Shown here piece by piece: positions 8,142 to 30,000 of a DNA stretch of 30,000 nucleotides (positions are counted from its first letter, which is position 1; each line of letters begins with the position of its first letter). The stretch lies in assembly GCA_002005505.1 (NCBI GenBank), contig KV908337.1, positions 1-30,000 of the forward strand, given 5' to 3'. The DNA comes from Botryococcus braunii (Eukaryota; Chlorophyta; Trebouxiophyceae). The notes under the pieces are model-generated. The model saw only the letters and a program-made list of their open reading frames with translations, searched no databases and was not told the origin of the DNA. Made by a program: the position numbers and the translations under genes.

Positions 8142-8889
8142 CAGAAGGAAAAAAACCTGGTCATAAAGTAAGCCTCAAAGACATATATCAAATTAGGACG
8201 TAGATTATGGAAAACCCTCCCGACATCCACTGAAGTGGCGTTGTTTGTGGTGTAACGCTGCCGAAAACATACTAACCAATCAAAAACACCATCAAACCAT
8301 AAAAGGTATAACACATGCCACTCTGCAGACAATGTATCAGTGCAAAGTCCCGTGAAAAAGAACAACACACTCCCGCCGGGCAGTCACGGAAGCACGGGCT
8401 GTTGAAATCCCTCCCGGTACGAGGATTGCAGTGAGCTCAGTGGAAAAAGATGTGGACTCCCTGACCTAAGGAACACTTTCCTGAGGCTATATAGAACTCG
8501 CTACTTACCCCTGGGCCTTACAGAGAAACGAGGTATACTCAGAGAGCTTGAAGAGAAGACCCGTTTTCCTTCACCCATAGGGACCCAAAATGGGGACTTG
8601 CCATCCTACCCTGCATAAGTGTGAGATTTGCATACAAGGGACACCGTCCCACAATGCTCAGTTGATAGGCCTGAAGTGTATGCAGGTGCCGCCTAGGAAA
8701 CTAATCCTGAATAAAGAAGAAAGAGCGCACGCATAGCTGCCCGATTATGGCCAAGGATTGAAAACATTTGACAGATCTCAAACACTTCTGGTAACTGTCC
8801 GCAGTGTTCCTGAGGACACATAACTTGTTGAATTAAAAGAGCATAACAAGTCAACGTTGTATTTCCCAATGCGAGCTATTACGTTTTAA
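8142..8889. other. Unannotated stretch downstream of the Copia element
   Basis: I see no convincing gene here. One minus-strand frame (down from 8368 to about 8142) is open but shows no motif I recognise. The Gypsy pol sequence that borders the left side of the Copia element does not resume here. Confidence 0.5.
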
Positions 8890-9228
8890 TTAAACATAAT
8901 AACTGCATCTCAGTGCAGTCTTGGAAGCACTGCTACACACACGACGGGCGTGTCGACGCGGAAGACCATGGTGAAGTAGACCCTTATGCAAAGAAGCTGC
9001 ACTGTTTCCACGACAGCCAATTTCGACTGTATGAAGCTCACACTCATAGCCAGCAGAGATAATATTTCTTTGCAAATCAGCATATTTATTGGCCTTGCCT
9101 TCAGCAGCTACAAAGACTCTATCCTCAAAGGGGACCGTCCTCGGTGAGGACACACCTCTTTGCTGAGGTAGAATACATTTATGGGCAAATCTGGGCGAAT
9201 TGATACGAGTTGCGGCGATATGGCGAAA
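8890..9228 (-). pseudogene. C-terminal remnant of a non-LTR retroelement pol
   Basis: Minus-strand translation from about 9228 to a stop at 8892-8890 gives TVPFEDRVFVAAEGKANKYA, then CELHTVEIGCRGN, then a His/Arg-rich helix and ASKTALRCSYYV before the stop. The pattern 'TVPFED...A..K..KYADL' followed by 'VEIGCRG' resembles the C-terminal, endonuclease-like end of retroelement polyproteins in algae and invertebrates. The upstream (RT) part is lost: the frame runs into a TA/CA microsatellite at 9230. No start codon or RT motif is present, so it is a dead tail. The family assignment is from memory of the motif and is tentative. Confidence 0.45.
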
Positions 9229-9231
9229 ACA

Positions 9232-9379
9232 CTTTATATACATATACATACACATATACATATACACATACACATACATACATACATATATATAAATACA
9301 TACATACATACATATTTACATATACATATACATACGTATGTATATGTATGTATACACATACATACGTACGTATATGTAT
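9232..9379. repeat. TA/CA-rich microsatellite (TACATA type)
   Basis: About 150 bp of irregular TACATA, CATACA and TATATA units. Open frames through it (Tyr/Ile/His/Thr repeats on both strands) are by-products of the repeat. Confidence 0.9.
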
Positions 9380-9386
9380 GGGTACA

Positions 9387-9432
9387 CCTCGGTTTCGCCT
9401 CGGCTTCGCCTCGGCTCCACCTCGGTTTCTTG
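9387..9432. repeat. Short tandem repeat, CCTCGGTTTCG-like unit
   Basis: Four consecutive variants of an 11-bp unit (CCTCGGTTTCG, CCTCGGCTTCG, CCTCGGCTCCA, CCTCGGTTTCT) directly follow the TA/CA microsatellite. Confidence 0.7.
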
Positions 9433-10415
9433 GAAATCCCAGCGCCCTCGGAGCCGGGACATATTCGGTGTATACCCCTCCCAGCCCCGGCTAGCCGGTA
9501 GATAACATACATATATATACCTGCAGGTCTGCTAGACAGGGCATGGCCTTGAGACTGTAACATGGGAACCACATGCGATCTTGAGGATGCTCCCAAGAGG
9601 TCTGGAATCGAGTTGGCAGTGGGGCTCCTCACGAAGGACAGACATGAGCAGCTGTGAGCTTACTGTGCCATTGGGAGGGTACCCGGGTCATGATCATCGT
9701 GTCAAATGCCAGGTGCACATGGCATTGGTCTTGGCTGTTGGTGTACATATATGGTGTTCTGTCTCTGTACGCCCAGCTGGGCCCCCTGCAGGGCCTTGTC
9801 AAGGACTGGGGCTAAGCTAACCTATCCGTCACTGTGGATTATTTAAGGAACCAGACAGGTTCGTAGACTGTGTGAACTTTCAGTTTCTGCATGCATACCA
9901 TGCAATACAATGATACGATGAGAATTTAAGCGTCGTGATCAGTTGTCTTTGAAAAAGTGTGAAGTGTGAAGTGTAAAGTGTACTGTCGCGTACACGGTGC
10001 AGTACGGTCCCGCCAGACAAAGGAAAAAGGAAGATGGTCAAGGGTCGCAGCACTTCAAAATCCTCAAGCCAATCCTGCTTGATCTATTGTCGATAGTGGT
10101 ATCCATGGCCATAACTCGGCATTGGCCAGTATCACGGCCATCATGCAGCAAATGCCAGCATGAAGAACCTTGTCAAGGTGCGATTTGCAAACAATGCAGG
10201 TCATAGGCAAGGTGCAACAACTTTTGTGTGCAGGCTTCTGTTTGTCCGCTCCGGAGTACCACGAGCATCGGTAAGCCAGCTCTGGCGTGCTTGCATTGGT
10301 GTTTAACCGGATTGCTTTTGATTCAGGTTTAAATTGGGTGAAATGAAGATAATGTAGAGCGTCCATTGGGCATCGAGGTTCACGCTTGCAATGCTCGTGT
10401 AAATAGCGCGCCAAC
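9433..10415. other. Region upstream of the transhydrogenase gene; no gene seen
   Basis: I see no supported gene. At about 9953-9983 there is a small GTGTGAAGT repeat. Several short open frames (for example 9581-9820 and 9997-10206) have no recognisable motif. The promoter and 5' UTR of the transhydrogenase gene should lie in the right part of this stretch, but I cannot point to a TATA box. The sequence before the start codon is GCGCGCCAACATGC, an acceptable start context. Confidence 0.5.
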
Positions 10416-23533
<13,118 letters not shown>

Positions 23534-25139
23534 GGACAGCTTGCTGGGCTGCCCCAGTGGAGTGGCTCCACCGTCTGAATGTTTTGGAAATGCCGCCTCT
23601 GTTGATGAGTTTCTGTGCTGGAAGTTTGTCTAAGATTTCCTTTGGGACAGCTGACTTCCCTTTCTTCATGCAGCTGATATCTTCATGCTCCACTTTGAAT
23701 GCATGTGAGGAAGCTGTGCATTTTTAGTCTGGAGCTGATGACAGTCTGTGGATCGCTGTTCTAGAAGTCTCGAATTGTGGAGGGCTCCTGGTGTGCAACT
23801 TAAAAGCTATTACTTTGAAAATATGCCCGCGAGGAGGTACAGGGTACAGTAGGTCAATTTGTTTTGTTCTGAGTAGAATAGTCGTGCGGATGTGCAAAAG
23901 ACGTGTGAGTCTGCCTGTATGTTGGATGCTCGACTCGCCAACCGAGAGATTAGGACGTGGACGGTTTGTTGTCCTAGGACTTTGCCCGGGGTTATTCGTC
24001 TGGGTATCTTGCTACACATTGCAGAGAGATATGACGTGTGGTACATTCGGAAGCAATGTGTTATGTGTGTGCGTGTCCCGAAGTGCCGCCAGTGCAGCGA
24101 ATTGTTTGTGCCTGGCAAAGGCTGACAGTTTATGTGGTTTGATTTATGCCCTGTATCAGAAGATATTTATGATGTGTTTATGCGGTCAAATCTGGTGGGT
24201 TGTTGTAATGGAGGCACGATTATAGTGCAACACAGAATTCCTGCTCGTTCCCGATCTCATGTGCAAGCACTGTAATGCTCACTTTGAAAGGTTGTATTAG
24301 CAGTGAGAGTAAAGACACTGCACATGAGTCCGCTTCTTTTCTAAAGACACTTCGGATTTTGCTTGGATGTGTGCACACACATATGGTCCCCATGTGGTGG
24401 CCATATTCACATGTCTAAGGTGGGCGCTGTCAGACGGACCCCTTTGAAATTAGATTCTTGAGGACGGTTTAGTATTGTTTTGGCTCTGAACTAAAGCATG
24501 GCTGTGGAAAATGGAGCACGTCCTTTTCATGAAGGACCTCTCGTGTTTTTACCCCAGACTCGTGGTCTGTGTGCTAATACGCTGATCCCATCATTGCTAT
24601 AACGACCTTGGTCGCCCTGCTTAATTTGCGCTGGTTATGGCTACGTTTCAAATGCTTACGGCCCCTAAAGGACACCCCTCTGCAGAGGTTTCGAAAGGCT
24701 ATGCTCATGAGTGCATCTGTGCGTTGCCCTCTGTGGTGTTGAGTGGCAAGCCATGCTGATCACCATTAGTATGGTGGACTCGCAACCATTGTTGCTGCTG
24801 GTATGCCATGGGGACAATGGGGCATCATCTTGGGCCTTCCGAAGCTGGGAATCCCTGATCCATATGAATGTGTGACACCACCCATTCTGAGCCAAACCTA
24901 TTATTGATCCTATTGTTTAACATGTATTACCCTTACATGTAATATACCTGGTCATATCATTTCATGGTTTTAAAAATTCCACTGTCGGTCATAATAAATT
25001 TCGGCAAAGGGGGATCCATCTTGAATCAGCTGTAGTCCGGGATAGCGACCGTGAAACCCCAGACGACCTCCTGAACCGGCATTCAAGTGGGTGAGGGGGA
25101 GCACTGACTCCATTGAGCCGGTAGGGTGCCCTGGCCAGG
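23534..25139. other. Downstream region of NNT; no gene seen
   Basis: The first part should be the NNT 3' UTR. I cannot fix the polyadenylation site: TGTAA occurs near 24205 and 24270 and AATAAA-like sequence (ATAATAAATTT) near 24990. Open frames such as 23791-24225 have no motif I recognise and look random. Confidence 0.5.
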
Positions 25140-25142
25140 ACC

Positions 25143-25266
25143 CTCCACCCCCCCCCCCTCCTCTCCCCCCGGACCCTCCCCCCCCCCCCCCCCCGCCCGG
25201 GGGGGGGTGGGGGGGACTCCTGCACGCTTACCCTCACCAGGGGCCCGGGGGGGGGGGGGGGGGGGC
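25143..25266. repeat. Long C-runs followed by G-runs
   Basis: C-homopolymers (for example 25148-25158 and 25178-25194) turn into G-homopolymers (25199-25216 and 25246-25265) within about 120 bp, so the block is self-complementary. It directly precedes the palindrome at 25304-25465. Such sequence is hard to read and assemble, so exact run lengths are not reliable. Confidence 0.85.
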
Positions 25267-25303
25267 AAGAGGGCCAACAAAATTCCTCACCCAAAAAGTC
25301 CCC

Positions 25304-25465
25304 CTCGGAAAACATATTCCTCCCCAGGGATACAGCTGTACAGGCCACAGCCAGCTTCGTTCTTGCCTCTCTTGAAAGGACCACGTGGTCCTTTCAAGAG
25401 AGGCAAGAACGAAGCTGGCTGTGGCCTGTACAGCTGTATCCCTGGGGAGGAATATGTTTTCCGAG
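25304..25465. repeat. Perfect palindrome with 81-bp arms and no spacer
   Basis: 25304-25384 and 25385-25465 are exact reverse complements, meeting at CCAC|GTGG. Each arm contains GGGATACAGCTGTACAGGCC or its complement. Symmetry stops sharply at both ends (C at 25303 against T at 25466). It carries no coding signal I recognise. It could be a young fold-back structure, or an artefact where a read or contig was joined to its own reverse complement. Confidence 0.95.
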
Positions 25466-25487
25466 TGCACTACCGGTCCACTCGCAT

Positions 25488-25760
25488 GTGGACTGGCAAT
25501 TGCCTGGCAGCTGTTCCGCCTTTAAGTACAATCCTGCAGACAGACAAGAGAGGCAGCCACCATTTCCCTACATCCCCACGCATGATCAGACCTACAGCGA
25601 CCTTGCTACCCAAGGTTACGAATCATCAGGTGGGGGCCAGTTGACCCTCAGGGAGATTGTATTGAGTATGCTGAATAGGTGGCACGGCCACCTCCTCAAC
25701 CTGGGCAGCGATAGAGGGGAAGCCAGGTTGAAGAAATTGGCCCACAGCTTGGGCTGGTGA
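25488..25760 (+). other. Open frame of unknown nature (90 codons)
   Basis: The frame from ATG 25488 to TGA 25758-25760 has a mixed composition unlike the repeats around it: YNPADRQERQPPFPYIP early on and REIVLSMLNRWHGHLLNL near the end. I recognise no domain. It starts just after the palindrome and may be the tail of an exon or of a decayed retroelement gag. It could equally be chance. Confidence 0.2.
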
Positions 25761-25863
25761 CTGCATCGGCGTGAAGTTTTGGCCTGTACTAGTAGTACTA
25801 CTACATAGTGTCCTATCCTGTTGGGCTAGGGTCGGGAGGGTATACCATAGTATTCTATATATA

Positions 25864-26082
25864 CTATTTAGTGGTGCTGGAGGCCCACAATGGTGCGGGA
25901 CTGTCGGAAGAAGAACAAGAAGTAGATGGACTCCAACTTTTTAAAGTGGTGGTTGAGTGTAGCCAGTTGTTGAGTTGTTGCATGTACTCATCATTGCGCA
26001 GAGATTCTTGCTGCTGCAGCTGCTTCTCATTCTTCTCCCTGTGCGGGCGGAGTGGGGAATTTAGGATCGGCAGGTCGCTTAA
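25864..26082 (-). pseudogene. Possible coiled-coil protein remnant
   Basis: A minus-strand frame between a TAA (26085-26083) and a TAG (25866-25864) reads HREKNEKQLQQQESLRNDEY and continues MQQLNNWLHSTTTLK. It is Glu/Gln-rich and helix-forming, followed by a Ser/Pro-rich tail. It has no start codon of its own before the coiled coil. This composition is common in gag-like fragments, but I cannot name a family. Low confidence that it was ever coding. Confidence 0.25.
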
Positions 26083-28003
26083 TTAAACTTGCTTGCAGCC
26101 TTTCTAAGATGGCGGTGGAAGACAGCACGGTAGTATGTACAATGCATTGTAGATACCACTAGATGGAGCGGCTGGGGTTGGCTGCAACTGCTCTGCTGTG
26201 ATCCGTCCTAGGCCTCCGTGCCCCACGATCCCAGCTGCAAAGATTGTGAAGAAGGGACAAATGACTAAACGATGCATCCCACACTCGCCTGCGTTGTATT
26301 ATCAGAAAAGTTGTGAGTGTGCATGACCTGGCATACGCGGAGGAAGTAATATAGAAATACAATAATATAGTAATTATGTAAGCACCCCGTTCTTCCCCTA
26401 CATACACGAACCTCCTTTCCCCCAATCAGCATAACCAAGGCCTTGAGGAACAGCACAGACAGACAAATTTGCATACAATCGCTCCCGGGGGTTTTTGATG
26501 CGTTAGTCCCCACTATATATGTGGCTACCTGGAAACCTCTAGAATGCAAGATGGTCGTCTGTGTAATGCAATATAGTATTCTGGATATGAAGGGTAATAT
26601 TTGTTAGGTTGCTGTTGAGACAATATATTGATTACTACGTGTATACACTATTTGAATGGTTGTAAGTTACAACTTGTAACTGTGATTGGGACTTGTGGCC
26701 TCCACCGTACCTGTGTCTTTAGATTTTGTTGTTGTTACGAAATCCCGTGTACATCTATGCCCTTGCAAGGCACTGGGGTGTTTTGGGTAATGTCTGCCGG
26801 ACCCTCTGCAGGCATTCAGAATATTATTTATTGCTTCCCATTGTCACTGGGCGGCAAATCAGCGCCTCAACACCCATGACAATAAATCTTGTCAGGCGCA
26901 AATCTGGGCTGCAGAAATCGGCATTTCAGGACATTTAATCAGGGGATTTGAGGGCCATGGGCAGTAGACGGGTGAGGCGTACTGCAAGTTGCCGTAGTAC
27001 AAAGAAAATCTAGTGGGCCCTGCACGACAAAGATGGTACAGTACCGCCCCGAAGTTGCAGGTTGGACTTGCCGTTTGAAGCCCGGGGAGGTAATGGCTCT
27101 GTTTGCAAGAGCCTTAGAGGGCGTTCCCAGCGCTTTCTTTTTGCAAGAAGCATACCAGTGGGTGGCCGTGGTGGCAAGGAGAAGGGGTGCAAAGTTTGGA
27201 GAGCATCGGAGAAGGGACGGAATTTTGCATGCCCAAGGTCCGAAAGGAAGCCGTGAGCCCGACACCTTGGTAGCATTTTGCTGTAATATTTTCAAGCAGT
27301 CCGTGATTGTTTTGGGGTATTTCTGAATGTTTTGCCTGGGCTGAAAGCCTGGCCCCGTGTGAATGCGGAAGGGCAGAGGGGAGGGGACGCATCCTCAAGG
27401 GGTGATGTTGGGCCCTACGCCGAGTTGCGGGGCCCAAAATTGAGAAATATGGTGAACTTCTACTTGTTGGTGCAACTGGTGTGTGTGAAACCAAGCGTTG
27501 GTCATGTGTAGGGGCTGTGTCTCGTCGGCCTAGCTTCCACCCACGTTTTGCCTTGCTCATGTAGGACCTTGATATTGAAGCTTGTGGGCTGTAAGCGCAA
27601 AGTGGGGTTTTGCAGGCCAGACTTGCGTGAGTAACGCTGTGACAAGACTTTTTGTCATGGGTGTCAAGTGTCAGTGGCAGAAGCGGTGTCAATTTAATGG
27701 TAAAAGTGCCATTGACTAGTCTCAGGCATATTGTGACGATTTCGTCCCCTGAAGACTTCGATTTAATCTATTATGCCAAATTGGCATTCATGTGCCGAAA
27801 TGGTTCCGCGTATCACGCTGGGCGTCTCCTTGTTCAGTGCTTGCCCCGTGATGGGCAAAACTCCACGGATTAGGTACATCCATTTACAATTCAAAAGGTG
27901 TCCGTTTAAGACTAAGGAGCTTGAACGAAAGCTCCAGAACGTCACATGGGTGGTGCAAGCAAAATCTGCCAAGATCAGGTTTGAGATCTGACGGTAGATC
28001 TCG
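26083..28003. other. Intergenic region before the lysine-rich gene
   Basis: This part is AT-richer (for example ATATAGAAATACAATAATAT at 26349) and holds scattered short open frames without recognisable motifs, including 27033-27326 on the plus strand and the overlapping minus-strand frames. The promoter of the gene starting at 28004 should be in the last few hundred bases. I see no clear TATA box there. Confidence 0.45.
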
Positions 28004-29808
28004 ATGGGGAAAAACAGCAGAGGGGATGCTCAACTACCGAATGTAGGTATCTTTCATGTGTAATAGAAATTTTGAACCTTTTTAGTCAAACTTGTTAGCT
28101 AGGTGGGTCTGTTGCATGTACCGATCTCGTATGTCCGCCTTTCACGTCTCGCTGCATCCTCATTCTTGTATTGGTGTTTGTACCGTTCCAAAAGAATGGG
28201 TTTAAAATCTTGAATGGTGCGATGCATGTGCGTACATTTAGATGTCTTGGAAGTTATAGCTGAAACCTAGTAACCGCCGCCGGCTCCTGTTGCGAATAGG
28301 CTGAAGTTCCTGCACCTGATGGAAAAGCCAAAAAGAAGAGGAATAAGTCTACATCTGAAGCTCAGCTGACAGAAGACCCCAAGAAGGTAGTCAAGGTTGG
28401 AAAGCCCAACACCTTGGCTGTTAGGCAAACTGCTGCTCCTGCAGCAGATGGTTCTGGGAAGACATCTATAGCTCCTGATGCCGCAGAACAGAAGAAAGAA
28501 GTGAAGAAGGAGAAGAAGATGAAGAAGAAGAAAACGCAGTCAAATATGTCAGCAATCACCAGCCTTGGGGCGAGTGGAGTTGAAGGTAATGTGTCAAACC
28601 ACTCTCAAGCACTAAAATTCTTTCAGTTAAGGGTTATTTCTCCTGCTTTTACCAAGTGTTCTCACCCTTAGATGTCCACAGAATCATCCATGGGCCTGCA
28701 GCCTGAATGTGGTGCAAGGGACACAGATGGGACCATAAATGCTAAGCCAGACAAGGCTGCGAAAAGGAACAAAGGCAGTGACGCTGTGCCACAGGCAGCT
28801 CAGCAGGAGGAAAATGACGACAAGTTGTCGAAGAAGAAGAAGAAGGAAAAAAAGTCCAAAGCAGGCAATGCTGAGCAACAGAAGTCCGATGCGTCACGAC
28901 AACCTCTCCCTCTGGCTTTGCCAGAACCCACACAGCTAACCTCTCCCGCCGAAGAGTGCCAGGCAAGAAAAGAAAGGAGGAAGAAGCGCAAGCCTGAAGA
29001 GGTCGGGGCGGCAGCGGCTCCGTCAGAGCACCTAGATGTAAAGGTGTCCAAGAAGAAGCGCAAGGCGGAGGGCAGTGGGACGGGAGCTGCGGCAATACTC
29101 CCAGGCATTCCTGGGGATACCCAGGAGGAGCGGCAGGAGGAGGGGAAGAAAAAGAAAGAAAAGGGAGCGGAGGGGGGCCCGGCGGCAGGCAATGGGGGAG
29201 CCGCAGCGGCTGCTGAAGAAGTCAAGGTCCTTTCCAGCCTGGCTGAGAACAAGACGAAGAAGGCCAAGAAGGAGAAGGGGAACGGCGGGGAAGCGCTGGC
29301 TGGCGTGCCTAAACAGGCTGCGACAGCGGTGGTTCTGAGTCAGGAGGCGCCAGAGGTCAAGGGCAAGAACAAAGACAAAAAGAAGAAGGAGGGGTTGGCG
29401 GGGGAGACGGGTTGCGCCCCAGGGCTAGCGGATGGTGCAGAGGTGCCTCCCCCTGTGACTGGATTAAGGCAGAGCGAGCGCGAGAAAACGGAGAAGAGCA
29501 AGAAGAAAGGGCGCAAAGGCGAGGACAAGAAGGGTGTGAGCGGTGGGGCGGAGATAAAAGACAAGAAGGTGGACGGTGTGACTCCGGAAATGGAGGCCTG
29601 CGGTGCTGCACGAGGGAAGGATGGAAAGGAGGAGAAGGTGAAAAAGAAGAAGCGGAAGGCGGAGGATATTGATGGAGGCGAAGAGCAGCGGGAAGGCCAA
29701 CCGACTGTTGGAGGAGGTGAAAGGAAAGAGAAGGAGAAGAAACACAACAAGAAGAAGCAGAAAGTTGAGGAGGCTGGCGCCGTAGTTCACTCTCAAGTGG
29801 CCTCGGAG
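28004..29808 (+). CDS. Lysine-rich nucleolar-type protein, N-terminal 483 residues (three exons, continues past window)
   Basis: Proposed exons: 28004-28046 (MGKNSRGDAQLPNV), 28307-28585 and 28682-29808. The junctions have GT-AG ends (GTAG|GTATCT, CTGAAG|TTCC, GAAG|GTAATG, CCACAG|AATC), and the phases 1, 1 and 0 agree. The protein is built of repeated basic clusters (AKKKRNK, KKEVKKEKKMKKKK, SKKKKKEKKSK, VSKKKRKAEG, KGKNKDKKKKEG, VKKKKRKAED, KHNKKKQKVEE) separated by Ala/Gly/Pro/Glu-rich spacers. There is no folded domain so far. Alternating Lys/Glu tracts of this kind occur in nucleolar proteins and in the N-termini of plant RNA helicases such as the DEAD-box RH7 type. Many clusters would work as nuclear or nucleolar targeting signals. 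The exon ends at GCCTCGGAG|GTGCGT. Reading on without an intron reaches a stop at 29928 through sequence of a different, hydrophobic character, so I favour the intron. A catalytic domain, if any, lies beyond the window. Confidence 0.7.
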
Positions 29809-30000
29809 GTGCGTCGTTTTGGTCTGGTGCTTTCCGATCTAAGTTCTTTTTCCTCCCACTTTGCTGAGACTACAGGATGCTGTTTGGGGCAGGCAGGTCT
29901 ACCACTTGTTTTGGTTTTGTTCCATTAGAGCTTCTAATCTTGTCCTGTTATGTCAAGGATGTTTTGGATGTTTTACTTAGCATTAGACAGGCAGAGGCAT
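29809..30000 (+). other. Probable intron 3 of the lysine-rich gene (3' end outside the window)
   Basis: It starts GTGCGTCG after the last basic cluster. The sequence turns T-rich and loses the Lys/Glu coding pattern. Which AG ends it cannot be told from this window. Confidence 0.5.

Noticed and set aside
1057..8146. Target-site duplication for the Copia element
   Set aside because: The 5-bp flanks AACAA and CAGAA differ, and shifting the ends by a base or two does not help.
8890..9632. Tyr/Ile/Cys/Val-rich frames over 9230-9400 on both strands
   Set aside because: They are made by the TA/CA microsatellite. Only the non-repetitive part at 8890-9228 was kept as a remnant.
9997..10206. Possible small gene with Cys-rich end (CSKCQHEEPCQG)
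   Set aside because: No family recognised. Cys spacing does not fit a known zinc motif, and the other frames are equally open.
28800..29750. Long minus-strand frames rich in Phe/Ser/Leu opposite the lysine-rich exon
   Set aside because: They are the complement of AAG/GAG-rich coding sequence and show no motif or splice support.

Overview
This window is eukaryotic nuclear DNA. It holds two intron-containing genes on the + strand, and everything upstream of them is a graveyard of nested retroelements. Two independent clues point to a green, probably non-vascular lineage (a streptophyte alga or bryophyte-type genome; a charophyte would fit, but I cannot name the species). First, the Copia primer-binding site matches the anticodon arm of a plant-type initiator tRNA-Met. 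Second, the main gene is a proton-translocating NAD(P) transhydrogenase, a family known from animals, algae and mosses but missing from flowering plants. Long introns full of microsatellites and homopolymers also suggest a large genome.

Layout. 3-491 (- strand): 5' part of a LINE ORF1-like protein, open at the window edge. 521-574: three short tandem repeats. About 583-1061 (- strand): decayed Ty3/Gypsy RT-RNase H fragment. 1062-8141 (+): a Ty1/Copia element with both LTRs, a half-tRNA primer-binding site, a polypurine tract and a gag-pol broken by stops, frameshifts and the apparent loss of the RT catalytic motif. 8142-10415: non-coding DNA with a C-terminal remnant of another retroelement pol (8890-9228, - strand), a TA/CA microsatellite and small GC-rich repeats. 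10416-23533 (+): a transhydrogenase (NNT) gene that I reconstruct as 20 exons with matching phases, giving 1063 residues from a mitochondrial-type presequence to the stop codon. 23534-28003: mostly unexplained intergenic DNA, with homopolymer C/G tracts, an 81-bp-arm perfect palindrome and two doubtful coding remnants. 28004 to the window end (+): the first three exons (483 residues) of a lysine/glutamate-rich, nucleolar-type protein that continues beyond the window.

The two cellular genes show no obvious functional link. NNT would sit in the mitochondrial inner membrane and use the proton gradient to make NADPH. The lysine-rich protein is probably nuclear or nucleolar. I found no sign of a defence system, operon, CRISPR array or other novel multi-gene system. 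The most informative oddities are the half-tRNA primer site, tandem arrays inside NNT introns that carry copies of 3' splice-site-like sequence, a GC-AG intron, a short palindromic motif repeated in the Copia LTRs and in its interior, and the long palindrome next to C/G runs (possibly an assembly artefact).
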